Counted from the stretch's first letter, positions 1-6,141 are shown. The stretch is DNA of 9,586 nt from Actinomycetes bacterium (GCA_030597945.1 JAUVQW010000036.1:1-9586), one strand, 5' to 3'. Notes: generated by a model not told the origin, from the letters alone. Numbers and translations are program-made.

Positions 1-308
1 AAGTGCCCCTCAAGCTCGGTTATCTCTTCGCCAATCTTTGAAGTCGCTTCCTTGATCTCACCAGCTTTTTTTTCAAGATCCTCACTCGGATTGCCATCCT
101 TTTTCAATATCCCGATCTTCTTCATCAGCTCGCCAACGCTTTTTGAATTCTCGTTTCTTGTGGCCCTTCGGGTCTCGATCTCCTGAAGAATATCTCTTTT
201 TCTCTTGTCGAGCTCCAAAAGTCCATCGAGATCGACAACAACGTCTCTTTTTTTAAGAGCATCTTTTACTACTTCTACGTCTTCACGAATATACCTGAGA
301 TCAATCAT
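1..308 (-). CDS. serS: Seryl-tRNA synthetase, N-terminal part (cut by window edge)
   Basis: Seryl-tRNA synthetase charges tRNA-Ser with serine in the cytoplasm. Only the first 102 codons are present, because the gene runs off the left edge. The visible product starts MIDLRYIRED and forms the N-terminal coiled-coil arm that in this family grips the long variable arm of tRNA-Ser. The family pattern of a charged helix, then R-A-T-R-N-E-N-S-K and a second charged helix, is clear. The catalytic domain lies outside the window. The ATG overlaps the pheA stop by 8 bases (301-308), and an AAGGTGA ribosome binding site lies 7 bases upstream inside pheA. The gene is therefore the third of an operon and probably coupled to pheA translation. 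Identity is near certain from the arm sequence and start context. Confidence 0.93.
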   Translation of the reverse strand, partial: MIDLRYIREDVEVVKDALKKRDVVVDLDGLLELDKRKRDILQEIETRRATRNENSKSVGELMKKIGILKKDGNPSEDLEKKAGEIKEATSKIGEEITELEGH

Positions 309-1140
309 TATTCGTCACCTTCGGATATGAACCGAGCAGCTTTACCTCTCTTAACTTTTTTCGCAGCCCGTTTATTATTGTCGAGATATTTTCATCCTCG
401 ATATGGCCCTCTAGATCGATAAAAAAGTAATATTCGCCAAGAGCTTTTCTTGTAGGCCGTGATTGGATCTTGGTAAGATTAACATCATTTTTAGCAAACG
501 CTTGCAATATTTCCAGAAGACTTCCCGGCCTATCCTGCTTGATAAAACAGACAATAGACGTCTTATCCCGACCGGTCTTTTTGGAAATCTTATCGCCCAG
601 CATCACAAACCGGGTTTGATTATCCTTAAAATCTTGAATATTCTCATCCAAGATCTTTAGCCCATAGATCTCTGCGGCAAGCCTTGTGGAAATGGCAGCA
701 GCGTTAGCCCTTTCTTCGGAGACGATCTTAGCCGCCTCAGCGGTCGCGTTTGCCGCTTCGATATTTGCGCTCGGAAAATTTTTTAGAAGATATCCTCTGC
801 ACTGAGCTGTAGCTTGCGGATGAGAGATGACCGTTTCCAGTTTATCTTTCGTGAGGTCGAAACGACTTATCAAATTATGGGAGATCGCATAGACAAATTC
901 CTGTTCGATCAGGACGTCAGCCTCGAATGTCAATACATCCAGGGTAGTATTGACTGAGCCCTCTATAGAGTTCTCTATCGCCACAAATCCCTTATCGACT
1001 TCGCCTTTTTGGACAGCATTGATTACCTCGGAAATACTCGGCAGCGGCTTTGTCTTTTGGTCCTTATCGATTATCTTTCTTAACGCTTCTTCGGTAAAGG
1101 TCCCCCGCGGCCCAAGAAATCCAATCGTTGACTTCGTCAC
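301..1140 (-). CDS. pheA: Prephenate dehydratase (monofunctional PheA with ACT domain)
   Basis: Converts prephenate to phenylpyruvate, the committed step of phenylalanine synthesis. The 279-residue product has the usual length of a monofunctional enzyme with no fused chorismate mutase. The periplasmic-binding-like catalytic domain (about 5-182) opens with FLGPRGTFTEEA and contains VAIENSIEGSV (53-63) and the hallmark T-R-F at 176-178. An ACT domain (about 195-272) follows and in this family senses phenylalanine. Its two ligand motifs read GSLL (206-209) and QSRP (226-229), instead of the commonest GALV and ESRP, so feedback strength could differ (inference). The start is GTG at 1140, overlapping the stop of the upstream gene as GTGA. 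No well-spaced ribosome binding site is visible, which suggests translational coupling. It is the second gene of the DUF4446-pheA-serS operon. Confidence 0.95.
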   Translation of the reverse strand: MTKSTIGFLGPRGTFTEEALRKIIDKDQKTKPLPSISEVINAVQKGEVDKGFVAIENSIEGSVNTTLDVLTFEADVLIEQEFVYAISHNLISRFDLTKDKLETVISHPQATAQCRGYLLKNFPSANIEAANATAEAAKIVSEERANAAAISTRLAAEIYGLKILDENIQDFKDNQTRFVMLGDKISKKTGRDKTSIVCFIKQDRPGSLLEILQAFAKNDVNLTKIQSRPTRKALGEYYFFIDLEGHIEDENISTIINGLRKKLREVKLLGSYPKVTNND

Positions 1141-1664
1141 CCTTTTGACCCCAGTTCGATTACTTCTTCACTAGTATAATCTGCAGAAGATGATAGCGCT
1201 TTAGCGACAGCCTCTTCTTCCTCTACTGAAAGCGAAGACGAAGCTATTCCGTCGGTAATGAGCTTGGTATACACTCTTCCTTCATTTCGCCCATTGATTG
1301 AAGAGATGATCAACCCATCCCCATTATCGTCCAAAAGGGCGGCCGAAAAACTGAATTCACCGCCTATATCATGAAAGGCGTCGTATCTTACTAGGCCCAC
1401 AGCTCTAATTGATTCATTGATCATTTTATGATGTTTCTTTAAGACATCCGCAAGCGACAATTGGCGTCGTGACAACTCCTCAATATCGCTAATAAGGTTG
1501 CTTAGCACGTCGATAGCGTTATCACTACTTATAAGTTTTGATCCTACACGCTTTTTTTCGGTGCTTATCTTTTTAAGTTTTATCGTAAGGACCACTAGCC
1601 AGATCGAAATAATCGCCAGCAGTCCCCAGGCGATAATATGAAGTTTATCAAAATCATTTATCAT
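1137..1664 (-). CDS. DUF4446 family membrane-anchored protein, function unknown
   Basis: A 175-residue protein of unknown function. It has one predicted N-terminal membrane helix (about 9-27, IIAWGLLAIISIWLVVL), then a basic, charged, probably coiled-coil stretch (about 30-85). The C-terminal domain carries the pattern I associate with DUF4446: VGLVRYDAF, then a GGEFSFSAALLD segment, then SINGRNEGRVYTK, and an acidic SVEEEEAVAKAL helix near the end. I chose the ATG at 1664 for two reasons: AAGGAAAGAAG lies just upstream, and a longer reading from 1724 would begin inside the promoter. It is the first gene of an operon with pheA and serS. As I recall, DUF4446 genes also sit near serS and parAB in Clostridia. 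Nothing here shows a biochemical role, and the amino-acid-gene neighbours may share only transcription with it. Confidence 0.82.
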   Translation of the reverse strand: MINDFDKLHIIAWGLLAIISIWLVVLTIKLKKISTEKKRVGSKLISSDNAIDVLSNLISDIEELSRRQLSLADVLKKHHKMINESIRAVGLVRYDAFHDIGGEFSFSAALLDDNGDGLIISSINGRNEGRVYTKLITDGIASSSLSVEEEEAVAKALSSSADYTSEEVIELGSKG

Positions 1665-1706
1665 CGGGCTTCTTTCCTTAATAAATAGATAACGATATGG
1701 CACATA

Positions 1707-1735
1707 ATTATATAGTAGTGGCATTTATATGGAAA
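1707..1735 (-). promoter_or_regulatory. Promoter of the DUF4446-pheA-serS operon
   Basis: On the minus strand a perfect TATAAT (-10, at 1712-1707) lies 17 bases from TTTCCA (-35, at 1735-1730), which matches 4 of 6 bases of TTGACA. Transcription would begin near 1700. That leaves a leader of about 36 bases with a good ribosome binding site before the ATG at 1664. No transcription data are available; the call rests on sequence and spacing. Confidence 0.6.
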
Positions 1736-1749
1736 AAAATATTTTATGA

Positions 1750-1777
1750 TTGTCTTTAACTATCAAACAAGTATATT
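1750..1777 (+). promoter_or_regulatory. Promoter of larBC, possibly giving a leaderless mRNA
   Basis: TTGTCT (1750-1755) and TATATT (1772-1777) are spaced by 16 bases in an AT-rich stretch. Initiation about 7 bases after the -10 box would fall at 1784-1785, only 2-3 bases before the larB ATG at 1787. No Shine-Dalgarno-like purine run precedes that ATG; the bases are TTTAAAAGCAA. Together these suggest leaderless translation. A different promoter further upstream cannot be excluded. Confidence 0.45.
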
Positions 1778-1786
1778 TAAAAGCAA

Positions 1787-2533
1787 ATGGATAACGAATT
1801 ATTAAGAGAGACTTTAAAAAGTATTGAAAAGGGCGAGTTGTCGGTTGACAATGCGTTCGCTAACTTAAAAAAAATGGCTTTTTCCGATATCGGTTTTGCC
1901 AAAATCGACCACGGAAGAGCTTATCGAACCGGCCACGATGAGGTCATATTTTGTCCCGGAAAAACGCCGGATCAAGTAAGAAAGATAGCTATAGAGCTGG
2001 GTACATGCGGAAAATTGTTGGCGACAAAGGCAACTATGGAGCAGTACAAAGCAATAAAAGAAGAGTTCGAAGAAGTAATTTATTATAAAAGTTCAGGCAC
2101 GATAACGTTAAAGGCCGAAGAAACTGAAAATACGGGATCTGTTCTTATCTTATCAGCTGGTACATCGGATCAGGCAATCGCAGAAGAGGCTATCGTCACT
2201 GCCGATTTTCTTGGAAGCGAATCAAAGTTGGTCGCCGACGTCGGCGTCGCCGGCATACACCGCCTCTTCTCCCATCAAGAGGAGATCGACAAGGCAAATG
2301 TCATCATTGTCATCGCCGGCATGGAAGGGGCTCTGGCAAGCGTGGTCGCCGGCATTTCTACCGTGCCCGTTATCGCCGTCCCTACCAGTGTCGGATACGG
2401 TGCCAGTTTTAATGGTCTGGCAGCTCTCCTTACAATGATGAACTCTTGCGCTCCCGGCGTCGCCGTCGTAAATATAGATAATGGTTTCGGAGCGGGCTAT
2501 CTTGCGCATATTATTAACAGCGGTTCTAACTGA
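1787..2533 (+). CDS. larB: LarB, pyridinium-3,5-biscarboxylic acid mononucleotide synthase
   Basis: LarB carboxylates the pyridinium ring of nicotinic acid adenine dinucleotide and hydrolyses the product. This is the first step to the nickel-pincer nucleotide cofactor of LarA-type racemases and epimerases. The 248-residue product has the usual full length. An N-terminal region holds DHGRAYRTGHDEVIFCPGKT (41-60). A C-terminal PurE-like domain (about 118-245) shows ILSAGTSDQ, VGVAGIHRLF, IAGMEGALASVVAG, PTSVGYGASFNG and CAPGVAVVNIDNGFGAG. Cys221 and Glu180 fall at the same numbers as the residues I recall as catalytic in Lactobacillus plantarum LarB. The start at 1787 has no ribosome binding site and follows a promoter closely. 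larC begins 20 bases downstream, so the two form an operon. No internal damage is seen. Confidence 0.93.
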   Translation: MDNELLRETLKSIEKGELSVDNAFANLKKMAFSDIGFAKIDHGRAYRTGHDEVIFCPGKTPDQVRKIAIELGTCGKLLATKATMEQYKAIKEEFEEVIYYKSSGTITLKAEETENTGSVLILSAGTSDQAIAEEAIVTADFLGSESKLVADVGVAGIHRLFSHQEEIDKANVIIVIAGMEGALASVVAGISTVPVIAVPTSVGYGASFNGLAALLTMMNSCAPGVAVVNIDNGFGAGYLAHIINSGSN

Positions 2534-2553
2534 ACTAGCAGATAGGAGCCTTT

Positions 2554-3726
2554 ATGAGGGTAGCGTATTTTGATTGTTTTTCCGGTATAAGCGGCGATAT
2601 GGTAATCGGCGCTTTGTTGGAAAGCGGCGTTGATTTTGACCAATTAAAAACAGAGCTGGAGAAACTTCCGCTCACTGAATATGAGATAAAATAGAAGCCG
2701 GTCTTATTAGGAAAGATCGGAGCGACGAAAATATCTGTCTCTGCATATGAAAGAGGGATCATCAGGACCTGGTCGAATATCGAAAAGATGATCGATGATA
2801 GCGACCTTTCCGCTTTCGTTAAAGAAAAAAGTAAGGATGTCTTTTTGATCCTTGCTAAAGCTGAAGCAAAAGTCCATCGCATTGATATCGATAAAGTCCA
2901 CTTTCATGAAGTCGGCGCTATCGACTCCATCATCGATATAGTCGGCGCTGCCATAGGCTTTGAAATTCTCGAGATCGATAAGATCATCTTCTCACCGCTT
3001 CCCACCGGAATAGGGATGACACGAAGCCAACACGGTATGATACCTATCCCGGCACCGGCAACGGCTGAGATATTAAAAGATATCCCAATATATTCATCGG
3101 GGATAACCAGCGAACTTGTCACACCGACAGGTGCGGCAATCGCCAGTTCTTTCGCAGACGAATTCGGAGATCTGCCGCCGATGCGAGTCGGATCTATCGG
3201 ATACGGCTCGGGCAGGGAAAAATTGGAACTTCCCAATTTGCTTCGGTTATTCATAGGAGATAGTGATGACCTTGCCGACCTCGAACAAGTTACTCTACTA
3301 GAGACCAATATAGATAATAACGATCCTGAGATCATCGGTTATTTAATTGAGAAACTTCTTGAAAAAGGTGCGCTCGACGTATGGACAACACCGATAAATA
3401 TGAAAAAAAATCGCCTGGCTACCGCTCTTAGCGTCCTTTTACCGATCTCTGATGAACGGGAATTTCTTTCATTAATATTTTCCGAAACGGATACGCTGGG
3501 TGTAAGAGTCTCGACGAAACTAAGGCATGCTTTAAGAAGAGAAATAATAAGCGTCGGGACCATCTTCGGGGAAGTAACGGTTAAAATCGGTTATTTTGAT
3601 GATAAAGTTGTTAGCATGTCCCCTGAATATGACGAATGCCAAGCATTAGCAGAAAAACATAATGTCCCACTAAAGCGGGTCTACGAAGCTGCTAAGAGCG
3701 CCGCCGGCGAGAAACAAAAGTTGTGA
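2554..3726 (+). pseudogene. larC: LarC nickel-insertion protein, interrupted by an in-frame TAG
   Basis: LarC uses CTP to insert nickel into the bisthiocarboxylate pyridinium nucleotide, the last step of nickel-pincer cofactor synthesis. Translation from the ATG at 2554 (GGAG 5 bases upstream) gives MRVAYFDCFSGISGDM, the family's N-terminal signature. It then meets TAG at codon 47 (2692-2694). The same frame continues without any shift through ATKISVS, the KVHFHEVGAIDSIIDIVGA signature and a full C-terminal domain with ALDVWTTPINMKKNR, to TGA at 3726. Read through, it is 390 residues, a normal LarC length. The histidine-rich insert seen in some LarC proteins is absent. After the TAG the first in-frame ATG is at 2788 (312 codons), with only a weak AAAG upstream. 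The alternatives are a recent nonsense mutation, a sequence error, stop readthrough, or UAG recoding. The remaining frame shows no other damage. Confidence 0.85.
2692..2694 (+). other. In-frame TAG codon within larC
   Basis: Codon 47 of larC is TAG in the context ATA-AAA-TAG-AAG-CCG. Residues on both sides align to the LarC family with no gap or frame change, and the stop sits at a position I recall as variable. It is one base from AAG, CAG, GAG, TCG, TTG, TGG, TAT or TAC. See the larC entry and the findings. Confidence 0.9.
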
Positions 3727-3729
3727 GGA

Positions 3730-4500
3730 TCAGCTGCGCCTTATTATCAGTGAAAGAATAAAAAACGCGGTATTAGTCAGCACTATCATAGGGCCGGGCT
3801 GAAGATCTAGAAAATTTGCCAGTACCATCCCCACGATTACCGCAATAAAGCCGATCGATACCGCTAAAATGGTAACAGTCCGAAGGCTTCTACCGATATT
3901 TTTAGCCGCCGCCGGGGGGATGATTATCAGGGCTCCGAGCAGAAGGATGCCGACGATCTTAATCCCTATGGCTATCATGACAGTAAGCAGCAAAAGTAAG
4001 GCAAATTCCGATGATTCCACCGATTGGCCTTCGCTCTGAGCGAAATCGGTCGACAGAGTAAGCCTGGTAAAATCCTTATACTTATATAAAGTAAGGGCGA
4101 TTACCACCAACCCAAAAAAGATCCCCAGTATCGCGTTGATAGCTGAAATACCGGTTATTTCGCCAAATAGTGATTCGAGAAGCTCCTCCGATGAAGGGGC
4201 AAGCAGCGCCCCTATCGCCAGACTGGTAGTAAAAAAAACACCGACAATCGCATCTATCGGAAGCGTTGTATAGCGCTCGATCATGATAATACTTATGACC
4301 CCGGCAAAGAGAAAAACGATTGCTCCTATCGTCGGGCTGATCCCGACCAGCACCGCGATACCGATGCCCGGAAGTGCCACATGCGATAGCGCGTCCCCGG
4401 CTAACGATAACCGGTATAAGACGATAAATATGCCTAGTAGAGCTGCGCTGACTCCGACGACGGCACCGACGACGAAACTGAGGCCTAAGTTAAACTCCAT
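3730..4500 (-). CDS. znuB: Zinc/manganese-type ABC transporter permease (ABC-3 family)
   Basis: Membrane subunit of a metal ABC importer of the ZnuB/MntB/TroC family, for which zinc, manganese or iron are the usual substrates. The 256 residues are almost entirely hydrophobic, with about eight or nine likely membrane helices (for example about 7-29, 56-74, 84-102, 120-139, 165-197, 208-230 and 237-254). Two family signatures are clear: RLSLAGDALSHVALPGIGIA (30-49) near the N-terminus, and VGILLLGALIIIPPAAAKN (183-201), the loop that contacts the ATPase. A conserved-type loop DFAQSEGQSV follows residue 151. The start is ATG at 4500, with AGGAAG 10 bases upstream and 24 bases after the ATPase gene. 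The stop lies 3 bases from the stop of the convergent larC. The metal cannot be assigned from sequence, so the symbol is a family label. Confidence 0.88.
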   Translation of the reverse strand: MEFNLGLSFVVGAVVGVSAALLGIFIVLYRLSLAGDALSHVALPGIGIAVLVGISPTIGAIVFLFAGVISIIMIERYTTLPIDAIVGVFFTTSLAIGALLAPSSEELLESLFGEITGISAINAILGIFFGLVVIALTLYKYKDFTRLTLSTDFAQSEGQSVESSEFALLLLLTVMIAIGIKIVGILLLGALIIIPPAAAKNIGRSLRTVTILAVSIGFIAVIVGMVLANFLDLQPGPMIVLTNTAFFILSLIIRRS

Positions 4501-4524
4501 TTTATCTAATCTTCCTGACTCTTC

Positions 4525-5250
4525 TTATGACTTATCTTCCTCATCACCATGATCATGTTCGTAAAAACCGATATGAGGCCCGTATAGTTCCTTTAATTGC
4601 TCAGGTGTCAGTACCTGGCTTGGCATGCCAAAACAGGCCATCTTGCGGTTAATGCAGATAACATTGTTTGCGTATTGATAGACGATGCTTAGATCATGTG
4701 AGACCAAGACGATTGTGATGCCAAGCTCATGATTAATCTCCCGCAATAATCCATAGATGCTCATCTCTGAGCCGATATCGATGCCGGCGGTCGGTTCGTC
4801 AAATAGAAGCAGATCCGGTTTTCCAAATAGAGAATAAGCAATAAATACCCGTTGCAACTGTCCCATAGAAAGCTCTCCCACCCGTTTGCCGCTAAGTTCT
4901 TCGACGCCTGTATGAGATAGAGCTTTTTTTATATCATTTATCTGGGCGTTAGATGAAAACCAGAAAGATCTCTGCCCCGTCTTTAACAGAAACAGCTCTT
5001 CAACGGTGAGCGGATAAGTATGGTCGAATTTGAATCTTTGGGGAACATAGCCGATCTTTGCAACGGAGTGCCAATGAATATTGCCCTCGTAGGGGATCAG
5101 CCCCATGATCGCGTGAAGAAGAGTAGTCTTTCCAGCGCCATTTGGACCGATTATAGCGACGATGTCACCTTTTTCGATGTCGAATGAGACATCTTCTATC
5201 ACATAATCTCCGTTTATCTTGACGGAGAGGTCCTTTACCTCCAGAAACAA
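4525..5250 (-). CDS. znuC: Zinc/manganese-type ABC transporter ATP-binding protein
   Basis: Cytoplasmic ATPase that drives the permease encoded next to it. With the start chosen here it has 241 residues. It shows Walker A GPNGAGKT (35-42), the Q-loop VPQ (Gln70), ABC signature LSMGQ (127-131, where LSGGQ is the commonest form), Walker B LLLFDEP (147-153) and the H-loop histidine 185 in LVSHDLS. The last 15 residues, FYEHDHGDEEDKS and the residues before it, form an acidic, histidine-containing tail that may touch metal (inference). The frame could begin at GTG 5265, but no ribosome binding site precedes that codon. TTG at 5250 has AAAAGG 6 bases upstream and is preferred. It is the first gene of a two-gene operon. 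No substrate-binding protein gene is beside it, although this importer class normally needs one. Confidence 0.88.
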   Translation of the reverse strand: MFLEVKDLSVKINGDYVIEDVSFDIEKGDIVAIIGPNGAGKTTLLHAIMGLIPYEGNIHWHSVAKIGYVPQRFKFDHTYPLTVEELFLLKTGQRSFWFSSNAQINDIKKALSHTGVEELSGKRVGELSMGQLQRVFIAYSLFGKPDLLLFDEPTAGIDIGSEMSIYGLLREINHELGITIVLVSHDLSIVYQYANNVICINRKMACFGMPSQVLTPEQLKELYGPHIGFYEHDHGDEEDKS

Positions 5251-5321
5251 AAAAATCCTTTTCACCGGTTGCCCGGTAATTCTACCACATTATCATCCCC
5301 CCTAATCCAGCACGAAATGGT

Positions 5322-5336
5322 ATTATACATTTGTAT
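5322..5336 (-). promoter_or_regulatory. Candidate -10 box and overlapping operator dyad for the metal transporter
   Basis: Read on the minus strand, a perfect TATAAT lies at 5327-5322. A dyad ATACA-TT-TGTAT (5325-5336, perfect 5-base arms) overlaps it. A weaker inverted repeat, TATGTGA (5334-5340) and TTACATA (5350-5356), adjoins it. No convincing -35 box was found, which is common where an activator or a metal repressor dictates use. A regulator of the Zur, MntR or DtxR type is possible, but no family consensus is matched. Confidence 0.35.
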
Positions 5337-5371
5337 GTGATTTTTTATTTTACATATCATTACCAGGCATG

Positions 5372-5394
5372 ACTCTTCTATTTTTACTCTTCTA
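5372..5394. repeat. Two direct copies of ACTCTTCTA upstream of flp
   Basis: The nonamer ACTCTTCTA occurs at 5372-5380 and again at 5386-5394. The copies are 14 bases apart start to start, separated by TTTTT. They lie about 85-105 bases upstream of the flp start and could be a tandem regulator site. A chance repeat in a low-complexity pyrimidine tract is also possible. Confidence 0.35.
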
Positions 5395-5402
5395 GCTCCG
5401 TT

Positions 5403-5423
5403 TACCTACCATGGGGGTGGGTA
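5403..5423 (+). promoter_or_regulatory. Stem-loop in the flp upstream region
   Basis: TACCTACC (5403-5410) can pair over 8 bases with GGTGGGTA (5416-5423), with one G-T wobble, around the loop ATGGG. An 11-base dyad, CTCAA-C-TTGAG, lies further on at 5450-5460, directly before the flp ribosome binding site. No clear sigma-A promoter for flp was found in 5266-5475. GATAAT at 5436-5441 resembles a -10 box but has no -35 partner. The stem-loop could be a DNA operator or part of the mRNA leader. Confidence 0.35.
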
Positions 5424-5475
5424 TTAATAAATTGAGATAATCTTACCTGCTCAACTTGAGAAGGGAGGGTGTCAA

Positions 5476-5646
5476 ATGATTACTTATATGCTGGCACGAT
5501 TAGATGCGTTAAGAGACGAAAGAGGCGCAAGCGCCGTCGAATATGCTTTATTAGTATCATTAATTGCTCTTGCTATTATCGCAACAGTCATATTACTTGG
5601 CGGTCGACTTAACGCTATATTCCAGTCCATAGTCAACGGAATATAG
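5476..5646 (+). CDS. flp: Flp-type type IVb pilin
   Basis: A 56-residue prepilin, the major subunit of the Tad/Flp adhesion pilus. A short basic leader (1-17, with R-D-E-R-G at the end) precedes a class III cleavage site, Gly17 before Ala18. The mature protein begins ASAVEYALLVSLIALAII. It carries the Glu at +5 and Tyr at +6 typical of Flp pilins, then a hydrophobic helix (about 24-41) and a short polar tail. Mature length would be 39 residues, within the small size usual for Flp. The start has a strong ribosome binding site, AGGGAGGG at 5462-5469, suiting a highly expressed pilin. It ends with TAG. It is the first gene of the pilus operon and is separated from tadE by a long hairpin. The prepilin peptidase needed to mature it is not in this window. 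Confidence 0.92.
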   Translation: MITYMLARLDALRDERGASAVEYALLVSLIALAIIATVILLGGRLNAIFQSIVNGI

Positions 5647-5670
5647 ATAGAGAAGCCTAAAGAATAAAAG

Positions 5671-5731
5671 ATGGCCAAAGGTTATTGAAAGCGTAAAGGG
5701 TGTAAGCGCTAAAAAGGTAATCTTTGGCCAT
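5671..5731 (+). terminator. Long hairpin between flp and tadE, candidate partial terminator or mRNA-processing element
   Basis: ATGGCCAAAG (5671-5680) and CTTTGGCCAT (5722-5731) are perfect 10-base inverted repeats. The pairing extends inward by six more pairs, GTTATT (5681-5686) with GGTAAT (5716-5721), three of them wobble. The 29-base interior can form a further AGCG/CGCT stem (5690-5693 with 5707-5710). The stem is followed by AATTATTT rather than a true T-run, so full rho-independent termination is uncertain. Its position after a pilin gene suits 3'-end protection of flp mRNA and lower expression of tadE onward (inference). Confidence 0.7.
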
Positions 5732-5755
5732 AATTATTTAAGTGAGATGTTTCAT

Positions 5756-6139
5756 ATGTATTGGCTTAGCAAAAAAATGAGACATGAAGATCAAAAGGGC
5801 GCTAGCGCAGTGGAACTTGCACTAGTGTTGCCGATTCTTGTTGCCCTTCTTTTTGGTATATTCCAGTTCGGGCTGGTCTTCAACAACTATCTGGCAATAA
5901 CACACGCCGCCCGCGAGGGAGCCCGGCTGGCTACGGTCGATAAGTATGACGAGACGGTTGTGCGAGACAGAGCGGCGCCGGCCGATCCGACATCGGTTTC
6001 GATCGCTTATCCTAACGGAAATGTTCAAGGAGAGCCGGTAGTAGTTACCGTAACCGATGATTTTCCCTTAGACATCCCGTTTTTTGGAAGCGTCAATATT
6101 CCGCTTACGGGTAGCGCCACTATGAGGATGGAGAGTTGA
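5756..6139 (+). CDS. tadE: TadE-like minor pseudopilin
   Basis: TadE proteins are membrane-anchored pseudopilins of the Tad pilus, processed by the same peptidase as Flp and needed for assembly. This one has 127 residues. A basic N-terminus (MYWLSKKMRHEDQKG) is followed by ASAVELALVLPILVALLFGI (16-35). That is a prepilin-like site, Gly15 before Ala16 with Glu20 at +5, running into a membrane helix (about 19-42). The family stretch THAAREGARLATV (49-61) and a beta-rich exported domain follow. An upstream ATG at 5747 touches the AGTGAG purine tract with no spacing, whereas the ATG at 5756 sits 9 bases from it and is preferred. It is the second gene of the pilus operon, after the 5671-5731 hairpin, and the next gene starts 2 bases after its stop. 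Confidence 0.87.
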   Translation: MYWLSKKMRHEDQKGASAVELALVLPILVALLFGIFQFGLVFNNYLAITHAAREGARLATVDKYDETVVRDRAAPADPTSVSIAYPNGNVQGEPVVVTVTDDFPLDIPFFGSVNIPLTGSATMRMES

Positions 6140-6141
6140 GA

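Noticed and set aside
1665..1724. Longer DUF4446 protein starting at 1724
   Set aside because: The ATG at 1724 lies between the -35 and -10 boxes of the operon promoter, upstream of the predicted transcription start. The ATG at 1664 has a good ribosome binding site.
2222..2509. Open minus-strand frame of 95 codons antisense to larB
   Set aside because: It lies opposite the conserved PurE-like domain of larB, has no ribosome binding site or family resemblance, and is explained by codon bias of larB.
2692..2694. Pyrrolysine as the default explanation for the larC TAG
   Set aside because: flp ends with TAG at 5644-5646 at exactly the normal pilin length, so TAG acts as an ordinary stop in this genome. 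No pyl gene is in the window. Local recoding is kept only as a possibility.
2904..3335. Open minus-strand frame of 143 codons antisense to larC
   Set aside because: The sense strand here carries conserved LarC signatures. The antisense product is Ser/Pro/Ile-rich low complexity, and no promoter or start signal was seen.
5671..5731. Cyclic di-GMP riboswitch upstream of tadE
   Set aside because: GAAA and other purine-rich runs inside the hairpin recalled this class, but the conserved core elements and two-helix layout are missing. It is a single long stem.
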